A stretch of 64,000 nt of DNA from Nitrosomonas marina (GTDB taxonomy: Bacteria > Pseudomonadota > Gammaproteobacteria > Burkholderiales > Nitrosomonadaceae): NCBI RefSeq assembly GCF_900111605.1, contig NZ_FOIA01000009.1, positions 43,191 through 107,190 of the forward strand. The letters run 5' to 3'. Both the position numbers and the translations under genes were made by a program. This document shows, piece by piece, positions 27,298 to 35,995 of this stretch. Below the pieces are notes generated by a model. The model was not told the DNA's origin, searched no databases, and saw only the letters and a program-made list of their open reading frames with translations. Position 1 is the first letter of the stretch, and each line of letters opens with the position of its first letter.

Positions 27298-27738
27298 ATG
27301 ATAATTAAACGCATAATCGGGACTTTATCCGTCATTGTTATGTTGACGGGTGTATCTAACTCTATTGCGGAAACATTCCGTGGCGAATTTTGCTGGCAGG
27401 TATTTAGCCAAAATGGCGAACCGTACTGGAAATACAAGTTTGGTGTTTACGAAAAAGAAGGCGGCCATTTTGCATTATTTGGCTCGGTTGATTATGAAAA
27501 CACACTGTCCGCAGCGCACGGCAATGCAATTTTGCTTGGTGACAGCGTGAAACTTACCATAGTGAGTGCTGACCGTGAGGAAGGTATAGAGTTCTGGACA
27601 GAAACGTTTGCAGCCAAACTGAATCCTTCAACCCTAAGTGGAACATGGAATGTTATAGAATTTGTAAAGAGAGATGGTGAAAACGATGTTTTTGGTATCT
27701 ATCAGCAGGGCACTATCGATTTAGTATCGTGCGAATAA
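27298..27738 (+). CDS. small exported protein of unknown function
   Basis: A 146-residue protein with a signal peptide ending in VSNSIA. The mature part is predicted to be beta-rich with a lipocalin-like alternation (WKYKFGVYEKEGGHFALFGS, LSGTWNVIEF, GTIDLVSC). It has two cysteines, one near the N-terminus (FCWQVF) and one at the penultimate position, which could pair. The ATG at 27298 follows GGAGAGGAG closely. No family is recognised; it stands alone. Confidence 0.7.
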   Translation: MIIKRIIGTLSVIVMLTGVSNSIAETFRGEFCWQVFSQNGEPYWKYKFGVYEKEGGHFALFGSVDYENTLSAAHGNAILLGDSVKLTIVSADREEGIEFWTETFAAKLNPSTLSGTWNVIEFVKRDGENDVFGIYQQGTIDLVSCE

Positions 27739-27822
27739 CTACAATTTGTCATGAAAGATCAATACAGCTAGGCTCGTACTCTATCAATATGATATTGCCA
27801 GAGTACTAGGGTTTGTCGCGGT

Positions 27823-27834
27823 TGTAAATTTACA
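27823..27834. promoter_or_regulatory. 12-base palindrome upstream of nadB
   Basis: TGTAAATTTACA is a perfect palindrome 83 bases before the nadB start. A TATGAT element follows at about 27863. It may be an operator, but the length is short enough to arise by chance. Confidence 0.3.
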
Positions 27835-27916
27835 GATTTCGCATGCAGGTTGTGCACTCTGCTATGATAGCATTTACATAATACGAATAATAACCAGGTA
27901 TGCTTTATCAGCGTGA

Positions 27917-29518
27917 ATGCATAATTTATATTTTGATACTTTAATTATAGGCAGCGGTTTGGCCGGCTTCACGCTTGCTTTGAATCTGGCGGGTACTCAG
28001 CGGGTGGGTGTTGTTACAAAACTGACTCTTAATGACAGTGCGAGCGGATGGGCGCAAGGCGGTATCGCTGCATCTTTATCCGATGAAGATACACCAGAAA
28101 AACACGTGCAGGATACGCTGATTGCCGGTGCCGGTTTATGTGATGGATCAACAGTCCGGTTTGTTGCCGAGCATGCGCCAGAAGCTATCAAGTGGCTGGT
28201 AGAGCAGGGTGTCGAATTTAGTAAAGACGATAATCACGATACCGGCTATCATCTGACGAAGGAAGGCGGTCATAGTACGCGGCGCATTATTCACAGCGGG
28301 GACGCAACGGGCAAGGCGGTTCAGCAAGCATTGATCGAAAAGGTGCGCAACTGTTCGAATATCGTGATTCTGGAACAGCATATCGCCATTGATTTGATCA
28401 CCAGCGATAAAATCCGCGGCAATACGAATAAGAATCCTGCTGGCAGGCGCTGCCTGGGGGCGTATGTACTGGACCGCGGCAGCGGACATGTACGTACGTT
28501 TAAAGCGCAAAATACTGTGCTAGCCACTGGCGGCGCAAGCAAGGTTTATCTGTATACCACCAATCCTGATACGGCGACGGGCGATGGGATCGCAATGGGG
28601 TGGCGAGCGGGCTGCAGTGTTGCCAATATGGAATTTATACAGTTTCATCCGACCTGTCTTTATCATCCGCACGCCAAATCGTTTCTGATTAGTGAAGCGG
28701 TTCGCGGCGAGGGTGGCCTGCTCAAATTGCCGAATGGTGAATGCTTTATGGCCGCCCATGATCAACGTGCAGAATTGGCGCCACGTGATATTGTGGCGCG
28801 AGCAATCGATTTTGAGATGAAAAAACGGGGCCTGGATTGCGTTTATCTTGATATCTCGCACAAGCCGGCAAATTTTCTGCAACAGCATTTCCCGACTATT
28901 TACGCGCATTGCCTGAAACTGGGTATAGACCTGACACAGGAGCCAATTCCAGTTGTGCCGGCGGCGCACTATACCTGTGGCGGTATTTTGACAGACCGGG
29001 CAGGGCGTTCGGATTTGAAAAATTTATACGCGATAGGTGAAACAGCCCATACCGGGTTACACGGCGCAAACCGGCTCGCCAGCAACTCGTTGCTTGAATG
29101 TCTGGTTGTTGCCCGTGCTGCCGCGCAGGATATCAACGGCCAAACTTCGACAGCAATGCCCGAGATACCTGACTGGGACGAAAGCCGTGTCACCGATGCC
29201 GATGAAGAAATTGTCATATCGCATAACTGGGATGAATTGCGTCGTTGTATGTGGAGTTATGTCGGCATTGTTCGTACTACCAAGCGTTTGCAGCGCGCGC
29301 AGCACAGAATCGATCTGTTGCGCGAAGAGATCAATGAGTTTTATACCCACTTTCGTGTGTCAAGCGACTTGCTTGAATTGCGCAACCTGGTCGACACTGC
29401 CGACCTGATCGTGCGTAGCGCGATGCTCAGGCACGAAAGTCGTGGATTACATTACAGCAGGGATTATCCGGCATTACTGTCGCAGGCGCGTGATACTGTG
29501 TTGCAGAAGTCGTTATAG
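27917..29518 (+). CDS. nadB: L-aspartate oxidase
   Basis: A 533-residue FAD enzyme that oxidises L-aspartate to iminoaspartate, the first step of de novo NAD synthesis. It has the dinucleotide-binding start LIIGSGLAGFTLAL, the GWAQGGIAASL segment, the GGHSTRRIIHSGDATG active-site loop, EFIQFHPTCLY, SEAVRGEGG, VVPAAHYTCGGI and TGLHGANRLASNSLLE, all typical of NadB rather than succinate dehydrogenase. Length is normal. nadA and nadC are not adjacent. Confidence 0.95.
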   Translation: MHNLYFDTLIIGSGLAGFTLALNLAGTQRVGVVTKLTLNDSASGWAQGGIAASLSDEDTPEKHVQDTLIAGAGLCDGSTVRFVAEHAPEAIKWLVEQGVEFSKDDNHDTGYHLTKEGGHSTRRIIHSGDATGKAVQQALIEKVRNCSNIVILEQHIAIDLITSDKIRGNTNKNPAGRRCLGAYVLDRGSGHVRTFKAQNTVLATGGASKVYLYTTNPDTATGDGIAMGWRAGCSVANMEFIQFHPTCLYHPHAKSFLISEAVRGEGGLLKLPNGECFMAAHDQRAELAPRDIVARAIDFEMKKRGLDCVYLDISHKPANFLQQHFPTIYAHCLKLGIDLTQEPIPVVPAAHYTCGGILTDRAGRSDLKNLYAIGETAHTGLHGANRLASNSLLECLVVARAAAQDINGQTSTAMPEIPDWDESRVTDADEEIVISHNWDELRRCMWSYVGIVRTTKRLQRAQHRIDLLREEINEFYTHFRVSSDLLELRNLVDTADLIVRSAMLRHESRGLHYSRDYPALLSQARDTVLQKSL

Positions 29519-29601
29519 CAGCAACAGCTGACTTCTTCGCATGATGCGTTGCGCCGATACTGCAATGACTACAGTTGCAAACATCTGTTTGCTAATAGTG
29601 A

Positions 29602-30171
29602 TCAGTCGTCGATGAGAATATGCCCGAAAAAGGCAAAAATCCCAATCGCAATGCCGGTAATGAATTGCGCATGCACCACATGGGAGAATTTTTTCAATTC
29701 GGCAGGTGAGTAACGCCAGGCCAGAAACATACCAAATAACCCCTGCCAGACGATCAGTACGAGTAATGCCGGAAAAAATAAAATATGACTATAGCGTGAA
29801 ATGTCCATCAAGGAGATATGCAGCAGCATAACAGCTATGGCCGCGATACCGAAATAAACATGGGTACGGTTCATCCAGGCAAGCAGCTGCTCCAGGGCTG
29901 AGGAATGAACAGGCGGCTGATAATCGGGCAGCAATCGCTGTGCCAGCTTGCCTTGACCCAGCATCAACTTCAAAACCGTACGTAAATAAATGAACCCAAG
30001 CAGACCCAGGCCTGTTTTGCCGAAAAATTCACCCACTTCAGAGAGAAAAGTTTCGCGTTCTTCGGGAACAGGATAACTGGAATAAGCGTAAATGAAATAA
30101 ACCAGGGAAATCAGGGAAACACTGGCGGTGTAAATCAGGATGTTGCGGATATTTTTAATAGATTGTTGCAT
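29602..30171 (-). CDS. four-helix membrane protein, possible b-type cytochrome
   Basis: A 189-residue protein with four or five predicted membrane helices. Histidines sit in membrane helices in a spacing that could hold haem: RTHVYFGIAAIAVMLLHISL has two His 14 residues apart, and SHVVHAQFITGI with FFGHIL gives another set. This is reminiscent of cytochrome b561 or ferric-reductase-like proteins, but the family is not certain. It follows the gene for a His-rich exported protein by 44 bases on the same strand. The start may be ATG at 30171 or GTG at 30180. Confidence 0.65.
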   Translation of the reverse strand: MQQSIKNIRNILIYTASVSLISLVYFIYAYSSYPVPEERETFLSEVGEFFGKTGLGLLGFIYLRTVLKLMLGQGKLAQRLLPDYQPPVHSSALEQLLAWMNRTHVYFGIAAIAVMLLHISLMDISRYSHILFFPALLVLIVWQGLFGMFLAWRYSPAELKKFSHVVHAQFITGIAIGIFAFFGHILIDD

Positions 30172-30215
30172 GAACTTCACTCTGGGCGTGACAGATAAAA
30201 TGTGTCATGACGTAT

Positions 30216-30695
30216 CTATTGCGTTTTTTTTCCTTTCTGCGCTTTATAGCCATAGATCCTGACTACTTTCCATTTGAAGTCATGTACATGCACTACATCA
30301 TCGTCCAAAGCCAATGAAATAGCGCCCTTGGTTAGCGGCTGAAGGTTCATTTTGATCTGCTTCATTCTGGGTTCATGTGATCCAGCGTGTTTAGCGTGTG
30401 TCATCTCCATCGTATGGTGATCGTGGACAGGCTCCATACTGATGTCGAGTTGGGTGACAGTGTATTCGCTATTGCCATTGTAGATGCTGCCATTGAAGAT
30501 TCCCCAGCCAAAACCAGCATCAATTTTGAGTTTGGATATCGTGTCAGCGGGTAGTTCAAATGGACACGGGTGATTGGTTTCAGATTGCGTGTCACATTGA
30601 ACGCCGGGAGATTCGCTTGCAAGCGATATATGCATTACTGTCAGGAATACAGCAGGTATGCATATAAACTTAATCAAAACATAAAGGTAATTCAT
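30216..30695 (-). CDS. exported protein with His/Met-rich metal-binding-like loop
   Basis: A 159-residue exported protein with signal peptide ending in HISLAS. The middle holds a stretch rich in His and Met (EPVHDHHTMEMTHAKHAGSH), a composition typical of copper or zinc binding loops in the periplasm. The remainder is predicted to be beta-rich (KLKIDAGFGWGIFNGS, VHVHDFKWKVVRIYG). The ATG at 30695 follows GAGGAC; a longer upstream frame would hide the signal peptide. It is first in a two-gene operon with the four-helix membrane protein. No family is recognised. Confidence 0.7.
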   Translation of the reverse strand: MNYLYVLIKFICIPAVFLTVMHISLASESPGVQCDTQSETNHPCPFELPADTISKLKIDAGFGWGIFNGSIYNGNSEYTVTQLDISMEPVHDHHTMEMTHAKHAGSHEPRMKQIKMNLQPLTKGAISLALDDDVVHVHDFKWKVVRIYGYKAQKGKKTQ

Positions 30696-30963
30696 AATAT
30701 GTCCTCGCGCTGGCGGAAAATTTACAACTGCTCCGTGCATTATAGTTCGAATTGCCAACCTCCTCCAGCACCCCTCCATATACTCTCGTTTTCGATGGGT
30801 TCGGTATAATCACCCGAATTCCTTATGCGGGCAGAAATATGTCGCGCTGCAAAAAATCCAGAATGTTGCTGGTGACCTAAATTTTCGGATGAGAGTGATT
30901 ACCATTTTTCGAGAGGTTATAATAACGCCCAGATTTTGAATAATTTGATGATTACAACACTAT

Positions 30964-33078
30964 ATGTCAACACAACTGATTCAGAGAACGCCTTTGCTCA
31001 ATGGCGAAGAAGCCAATACCAAACGCGAAGAGATTCGCACGTATTTTCATGCTACGCTCGATTGTTATGAACAACTTTTTAGGACGTTACGTAATGATGA
31101 GGCGTATTACAAAAAATCAATTTCGTTGCGCCATCCGTTAATTTTTTATTACGGACATACAGCGACCTTTTTCGTCAATAAGCTGATGTTGGCAGGCCTG
31201 ATTACTGAACGGATCAATCCCAAGTTTGAATCGATGTTTGCAGTCGGCGTGGATGAAATGAGCTGGGATGACCTGGACAATACACATTACGACTGGCCTG
31301 CGGTCGAGGAAGTCACAGCATACCGGCGCAGAATGCGCGAAATGGTTGACAAATTGATCAGCGACCTGCCACTGACATTGCCGATTAGCTGGGAAAGCCC
31401 TTTCTGGCCGATTCTGATGGGTATCGAGCATGAACAGATTCATCTGGAAACATCGTCTGTGCTGATCAGGCAGCATGCCATAGATTATGTTCAGCCGCAC
31501 GAGCAGTGGCGTCCTTGCCAAAAAACCGGCGTTGCACCAGCCAACGAGCTTGTTTCGGTACCGGCCGGTACGATCGAAACCGGAAAGAGTAAATCCTCAC
31601 ATATGCACTACGGCTGGGATAATGAGTATGGTCACCATAGTGCCGACATCACTGCATTTCAGGCCAGCAGGTATCTTGTCAGCAATCAGGAATATCGGTC
31701 CTTTGTCGAAGCAAATGGATACCAGACCGATGATTACTGGGAAGAAGAAGGTCTTTCGTGGCGCAATTTTTGTAAAGCGACACATCCCGCTTTCTGGGTC
31801 AAAAAGGGAGAGCACTGGTTTATGCGTACCATGACTGATGAAATACCAATGCCTTGGGACTGGCCGGTCGACGTCAATTACCATGAAGCAAAAGCGTTCT
31901 GTAACTGGAAGGCCAAGACTACCGGAAAGCCGTTCAGGCTGCCAACTGAAGATGAGTGGTACCGCTTATACGATGTTGCCGGTCTTTCTGAAGTTCCGCA
32001 CGGTAAACCCGCAACTGGTAATCTGCATCTGGATTATTACGCTTCGAGTTGTCCGGTCAATGAATTTCAGCAGGGCGAGTTTTACGATATTGTCGGTAAT
32101 GTCTGGCAGTGGACGGAGACACCGACTTATCCGTTCGAAGGTTTTGATGTGCATCCGTTGTATGATGATTTTACTACACCGACTTTTGACAATCAGCACA
32201 ACCTCATCAAAGGCGGATCGTGGATTTCCTGCGGCAACGAGACGTTGCGGAGTTCGCGATACGCCTTTCGCCGGCATTTCTACCAGCATGCCGGGTTTCG
32301 TTATGTTGTTTCAGACGCCCCGGCCGTGATTCAAACCTCGAATTATGAAACCGACAAACTGCTGTCGGAATACGCAGAATTTCACTATGGCGATACGTAT
32401 TTTGACGTGCCCAATTTTCCCAAGGCACTGGCAGACCTGGCGATTGCGGCGATGGGAGACCGTTCTGCGCATAAGGCACTTGATCTCGGTTGCGCATCTG
32501 GGCGATCGACATTTGAACTTGCGCGCCATTTCGATCATGTTACCGGTATCGATTTTTCCGCACGCTTTATCGGTCAGGGCGTGCAACTGGCACAGCAGGG
32601 CGTGTTGCGTTATACACTGACTGACGAAGGCGATCTGGTTTTCTACAAGGAACGCACCCTGAGCGGTTTGGGATTGGAGAGCGTTAAAAATAAGGTGGAC
32701 TTTTATCAGGGTGATGCATGTAACTTGAAACCGCTTTATACGGAATACGACCTGATTCTGGCCGCCAATCTGATTGATCGACTGTATGAGCCGGCCAAGC
32801 TGCTCAGTACCATTCATACGCGTATCAATATGGGCGGATTGCTAATGATTGCTTCACCCTATACCTGGCTGACAGAACATACCAAGAAAGAGCACTGGAT
32901 TGGCGGTTACAAACGTGACGGTGAAAATTTCACCACGCTGGACGGATTGAAAGAAATTCTTGGTGGGCATTTTAGACTGATTCAGGGGCCGCAATCGGTT
33001 CCGTTTGTAATCCGCGAAACAAGCCATAAACATCAGCATACCTTGTCAGAGGTGACTGTCTGGGAGCGGATGCTTTGA
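30964..33078 (+). CDS. ovoA: 5-histidylcysteine sulfoxide synthase with methyltransferase domain (OvoA)
   Basis: A 704-residue iron enzyme that couples cysteine to histidine at C5 in ovothiol synthesis and then N-methylates the product. Domain order fits OvoA: a DinB-like domain with the iron-binding H-x3-H-x-E (HEQIHLE, residues 156-162) and an upstream His (YYGHTA), a formylglycine-enzyme-like sulfatase-modifying domain (about 195-445, with FRLPTEDEW, GNVWQWTE and KGGSW), and a C-terminal SAM methyltransferase (ALDLGCASGRSTFELARHF). The methyltransferase domain separates OvoA from EgtB. It overlaps the following PLP-lyase gene by four bases. Confidence 0.93.
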   Translation: MSTQLIQRTPLLNGEEANTKREEIRTYFHATLDCYEQLFRTLRNDEAYYKKSISLRHPLIFYYGHTATFFVNKLMLAGLITERINPKFESMFAVGVDEMSWDDLDNTHYDWPAVEEVTAYRRRMREMVDKLISDLPLTLPISWESPFWPILMGIEHEQIHLETSSVLIRQHAIDYVQPHEQWRPCQKTGVAPANELVSVPAGTIETGKSKSSHMHYGWDNEYGHHSADITAFQASRYLVSNQEYRSFVEANGYQTDDYWEEEGLSWRNFCKATHPAFWVKKGEHWFMRTMTDEIPMPWDWPVDVNYHEAKAFCNWKAKTTGKPFRLPTEDEWYRLYDVAGLSEVPHGKPATGNLHLDYYASSCPVNEFQQGEFYDIVGNVWQWTETPTYPFEGFDVHPLYDDFTTPTFDNQHNLIKGGSWISCGNETLRSSRYAFRRHFYQHAGFRYVVSDAPAVIQTSNYETDKLLSEYAEFHYGDTYFDVPNFPKALADLAIAAMGDRSAHKALDLGCASGRSTFELARHFDHVTGIDFSARFIGQGVQLAQQGVLRYTLTDEGDLVFYKERTLSGLGLESVKNKVDFYQGDACNLKPLYTEYDLILAANLIDRLYEPAKLLSTIHTRINMGGLLMIASPYTWLTEHTKKEHWIGGYKRDGENFTTLDGLKEILGGHFRLIQGPQSVPFVIRETSHKHQHTLSEVTVWERML

Positions 33079-34259
33079 GTACCGGTATCGGCCCGGATTT
33101 TTTTGATCGAAATATTGATCGTACTGGTACCGGCAGCACCAAATACGATGGTCGCGGGGCCATGTTCGGCCAGCCGGATGTGATACCGGCCTGGGTGGCA
33201 GACATGGATTTTGCCGCGCCACCTGCGGTTACGCAGGCACTAATCGAACGCGCCGGGCATCCGATTTATGGCTATACGCTGTTTTCTGACAGTCTTTACC
33301 AGGCAGCGATTGACTGGATGCAGCGGCGCCATGGCTGGGCGATTGAGCGCGACTGGATTGTCATGTGTCCCGGTGTCGTGCCTTCGCTAAATGCGGCTGT
33401 CATGACATTTACCCAGCCCGGTGAATCTGTGATTATCCAGCCACCGGTTTATTTTCCGTTTTTCTCGGCTGTTACCCGAGCGGGTAGAAAGCTTATCGAG
33501 AATCCGTTGAAATTCGAACGCGGCCATTATACGTTTGATTTTGATCACCTTGAGTATTGCGCGCAGAAAGCGAAATTGCTGTTGCTGTGTTCTCCGCATA
33601 ATCCCGTCGGGCGAGTCTGGACGTCGCAAGAACTGGCGCGATTATTGCAAATTGCTGAAAAGCATGATCTGATGATTCTGTCCGATGAAATCCACGCCGA
33701 TCTGGTTTATCCGGAATGCAGGCACACTGTGCTGGCCACTCTTCCAGGCAGTGAAAGACGCGTAATTACAGCAATGGCGCCGAGCAAAACATTTAATATT
33801 CCTGGCCTGAATCTGTCCATGCTAATCATTCCGGATCAAACAATTCGTAAAGCTGTTGTCTCGATTTTCGAGACCTGGCACGTCAGCGCTTCCAATCCGT
33901 TCAGTAACGTTGCTTTTGAAATCGCGTACCGGGAAGGGGACGAATGGCTGGATGCGTTGCGCGATTATCTGGGTAAAACACGTGACTGTGTCACGGCATT
34001 TCTGGACAGGCATCTGTCTGATATTCGTCTTACACCGTCCGAAGGTACATACCTGCTGTGGCTGGATTGTAAAGCAATGAAAATGACTGACGCTTCGCTG
34101 AAACAGTTTTTCATTGCGCAGGCCGGTGTTGGTTTGAGCCCAGGCATATTGTTTGGCAAACAAGGTAGCGGGTTCATGCGTCTGAATATCGGCGCATCCC
34201 GAAAAATCGTTACACAGATACTCGAAAATATTCGAGCGGCCTATGATCGACCAAGATAA
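33075..34259 (+). CDS. ovoB: PLP-dependent C-S lyase of MalY/PatB family, probable OvoB
   Basis: A 394-residue fold type I PLP enzyme. It starts like PatB/MalY lyases (IPAWVADMDFAAPPAV), has GYTLFSDSLY, CSPHNPVGRVW, LSDEIHADLVYP and the Schiff-base lysine in APSKTFNIPGL. In ovothiol synthesis a PLP lyase (OvoB) cleaves the sulfoxide to give the thiol. The tight coupling to ovoA (start TTG within TTGA, overlapping the ovoA stop) argues for that role over general cystathionine beta-lyase activity. A GGGAGCGG precedes the TTG. Confidence 0.85.
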   Translation: MSTGIGPDFFDRNIDRTGTGSTKYDGRGAMFGQPDVIPAWVADMDFAAPPAVTQALIERAGHPIYGYTLFSDSLYQAAIDWMQRRHGWAIERDWIVMCPGVVPSLNAAVMTFTQPGESVIIQPPVYFPFFSAVTRAGRKLIENPLKFERGHYTFDFDHLEYCAQKAKLLLLCSPHNPVGRVWTSQELARLLQIAEKHDLMILSDEIHADLVYPECRHTVLATLPGSERRVITAMAPSKTFNIPGLNLSMLIIPDQTIRKAVVSIFETWHVSASNPFSNVAFEIAYREGDEWLDALRDYLGKTRDCVTAFLDRHLSDIRLTPSEGTYLLWLDCKAMKMTDASLKQFFIAQAGVGLSPGILFGKQGSGFMRLNIGASRKIVTQILENIRAAYDRPR

Positions 34260-34365
34260 CTGCCGTATCAATTCGAGCATGTGTACCATGAGTATTTCGC
34301 TTATCACCGGATTGACAGCTGATGCGGTTACTTAAGCAGGATAAATCCGTGCCTGTTGTCACTTC

Positions 34366-35592
34366 GTGAAACATACTGAACAGTCAGGCACAATCAGGAC
34401 GCCCGCGTCGGAATACCGGCAACTGATGCAGGACGGTGAACTGAGACCGGACGCGGACCAGGCCAGTGCTGTTGAGGCATTGGAACGACTGCATCATGAG
34501 CTCTCTGGCTATGCACCAGCGGGAATCCTGAAAAAAGGCTGGTTTGCCCGTTTTTTTCGCAGGCACCATGGTTTACTGGAATCGCCCAGAGGCATTTACC
34601 TGCATGGCGGCGTCGGTCGCGGCAAATCCATGCTGATGGATTTGTTTTATAGCGTTGCACCAGTGATGATCAAACGGCGCGTGCATTTTCACGAATTCAT
34701 GCTCGAAGTTCAGCATCACCTGAAAGCCTGGCACGGTCTTTCCTCGCAACAGCGCAAACAGGCAGTCACTGAGTTACAAAGTAAACAAGGCAGAAAGATT
34801 GATCTGGACGATCCCATGCCTGCCGTTGGACAGCAGATTGCCAGAAATGCCGTGTTATTATGCTTTGACGAGCTTCAGATAACCGATATTGCTGATGCCA
34901 TGGTTGTTGCACGGTTATTTGATGAATTATTCAGACAAGGTGTTGTTGTAGTGGCCACCTCAAACAGACCGCCGGATGACTTGTATAAAAACGGGCTGAA
35001 CCGGCACCGGTTTGTTCCTTTTATCGATCGTGTCAAAGCGGAAATGGAAATTATCGCACTGAATGGTCCTGTGGATTATCGTTACGACCGGCTTAAAGGT
35101 GTCGAGACATATTTTTATCCCGTCAATGAAGAGACTACTAATGCGTTGTCCGCAGCCTTTTTTCGTTTGACGGACCGCAGCGTGGAAGATCGGCACAAAG
35201 TTCCAAGCGGCGAGCTAATCGTGCAGGGGCGCAGACTGTTCGTACCGAAGTCGGCACGTGGTGTTGCGGTATTTTCATTTAAACGGCTTTGTGCCAGTCC
35301 ACTGGGAACGGCAGATTATCTGGCAATTGCCAGGGCCTATCACACCGTTATTGTAGTCGCGATTCCGCAATTTACCCATGAAAATGCCAGTGAAGCAACG
35401 CGCTTCATTCACTTTATTGATGCGTTGTATGAGCATGGCGTTAAACTTTTGTGTTCGGCTGACGCACCTCCTGAATTACTTTTTAAGTCGGGGCAATCAG
35501 GCTTTGAATTTGATCGGACGGTGTCACGGCTGGTTGAAATGCAGTCAGAAGATTATCTGACCCGGGGGCATGGAAAACCAAATCCCGAATAA
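34366..35592 (+). CDS. zapE: cell division protein ZapE (AFG1-like ATPase)
   Basis: A 408-residue P-loop ATPase of the AFG1/LACE1 family, which acts at the division ring under stress in proteobacteria. It has Walker A GGVGRGKSMLMD, HFHEFMLEVQ, Walker B LLCFDELQITDIADAM, ATSNRPPDDLYKNGLNRHRFVPFID and the C-terminal FEFDRTVSRLVEMQSEDYL, all characteristic. Length is slightly above usual. The GTG start at 34366 lacks a strong ribosome-binding site. Convergent with the next gene. Confidence 0.92.
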   Translation: MKHTEQSGTIRTPASEYRQLMQDGELRPDADQASAVEALERLHHELSGYAPAGILKKGWFARFFRRHHGLLESPRGIYLHGGVGRGKSMLMDLFYSVAPVMIKRRVHFHEFMLEVQHHLKAWHGLSSQQRKQAVTELQSKQGRKIDLDDPMPAVGQQIARNAVLLCFDELQITDIADAMVVARLFDELFRQGVVVVATSNRPPDDLYKNGLNRHRFVPFIDRVKAEMEIIALNGPVDYRYDRLKGVETYFYPVNEETTNALSAAFFRLTDRSVEDRHKVPSGELIVQGRRLFVPKSARGVAVFSFKRLCASPLGTADYLAIARAYHTVIVVAIPQFTHENASEATRFIHFIDALYEHGVKLLCSADAPPELLFKSGQSGFEFDRTVSRLVEMQSEDYLTRGHGKPNPE

Positions 35593-35617
35593 TTGATTGC
35601 AGCGTAAAAAGACTGCT

Positions 35618-35995
35618 TTAATTACGTTTCTGACTGTTTGCATAAAAATATCCACTGACGGCGCCGAGTAACAGACCCAGGAAGCTGATTATTATAATGC
35701 CTGTGAACGCCGTTTCCCGGGAGTCTGTCATTACCAGCATTGTTCCGAAAAAACTGAAAATGAATGCGAATGCACCAAAAATGAGAGCGCCGGTCAATAC
35801 GGCAACGCTGACATGAATTAGTGCGCCCGCAAGCAGTTTCCATGAATGCCATCCAACCCATACCGCACAGGACAGCGACAAAACCAGACATTCCCAGCCA
35901 GACAGATCAGTGGTAATAAGCAATACTGTTTGAATATAAAAACCAGTGAGTCCGGACAATAACAGGGACAGAACCAATTTGAACAGGGTTTTCAT
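35618..35995 (-). CDS. small membrane protein after diguanylate cyclase
   Basis: A 125-residue protein that is almost entirely hydrophobic, with four predicted membrane helices and a short basic tail (NSQKRN). No family is recognised. Its ATG overlaps the stop of the diguanylate cyclase gene by four bases (ATGA), so the two are translationally coupled and the small protein may assist or be controlled by the cyclase. Confidence 0.7.
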   Translation of the reverse strand: MKTLFKLVLSLLLSGLTGFYIQTVLLITTDLSGWECLVLSLSCAVWVGWHSWKLLAGALIHVSVAVLTGALIFGAFAFIFSFFGTMLVMTDSRETAFTGIIIISFLGLLLGAVSGYFYANSQKRN

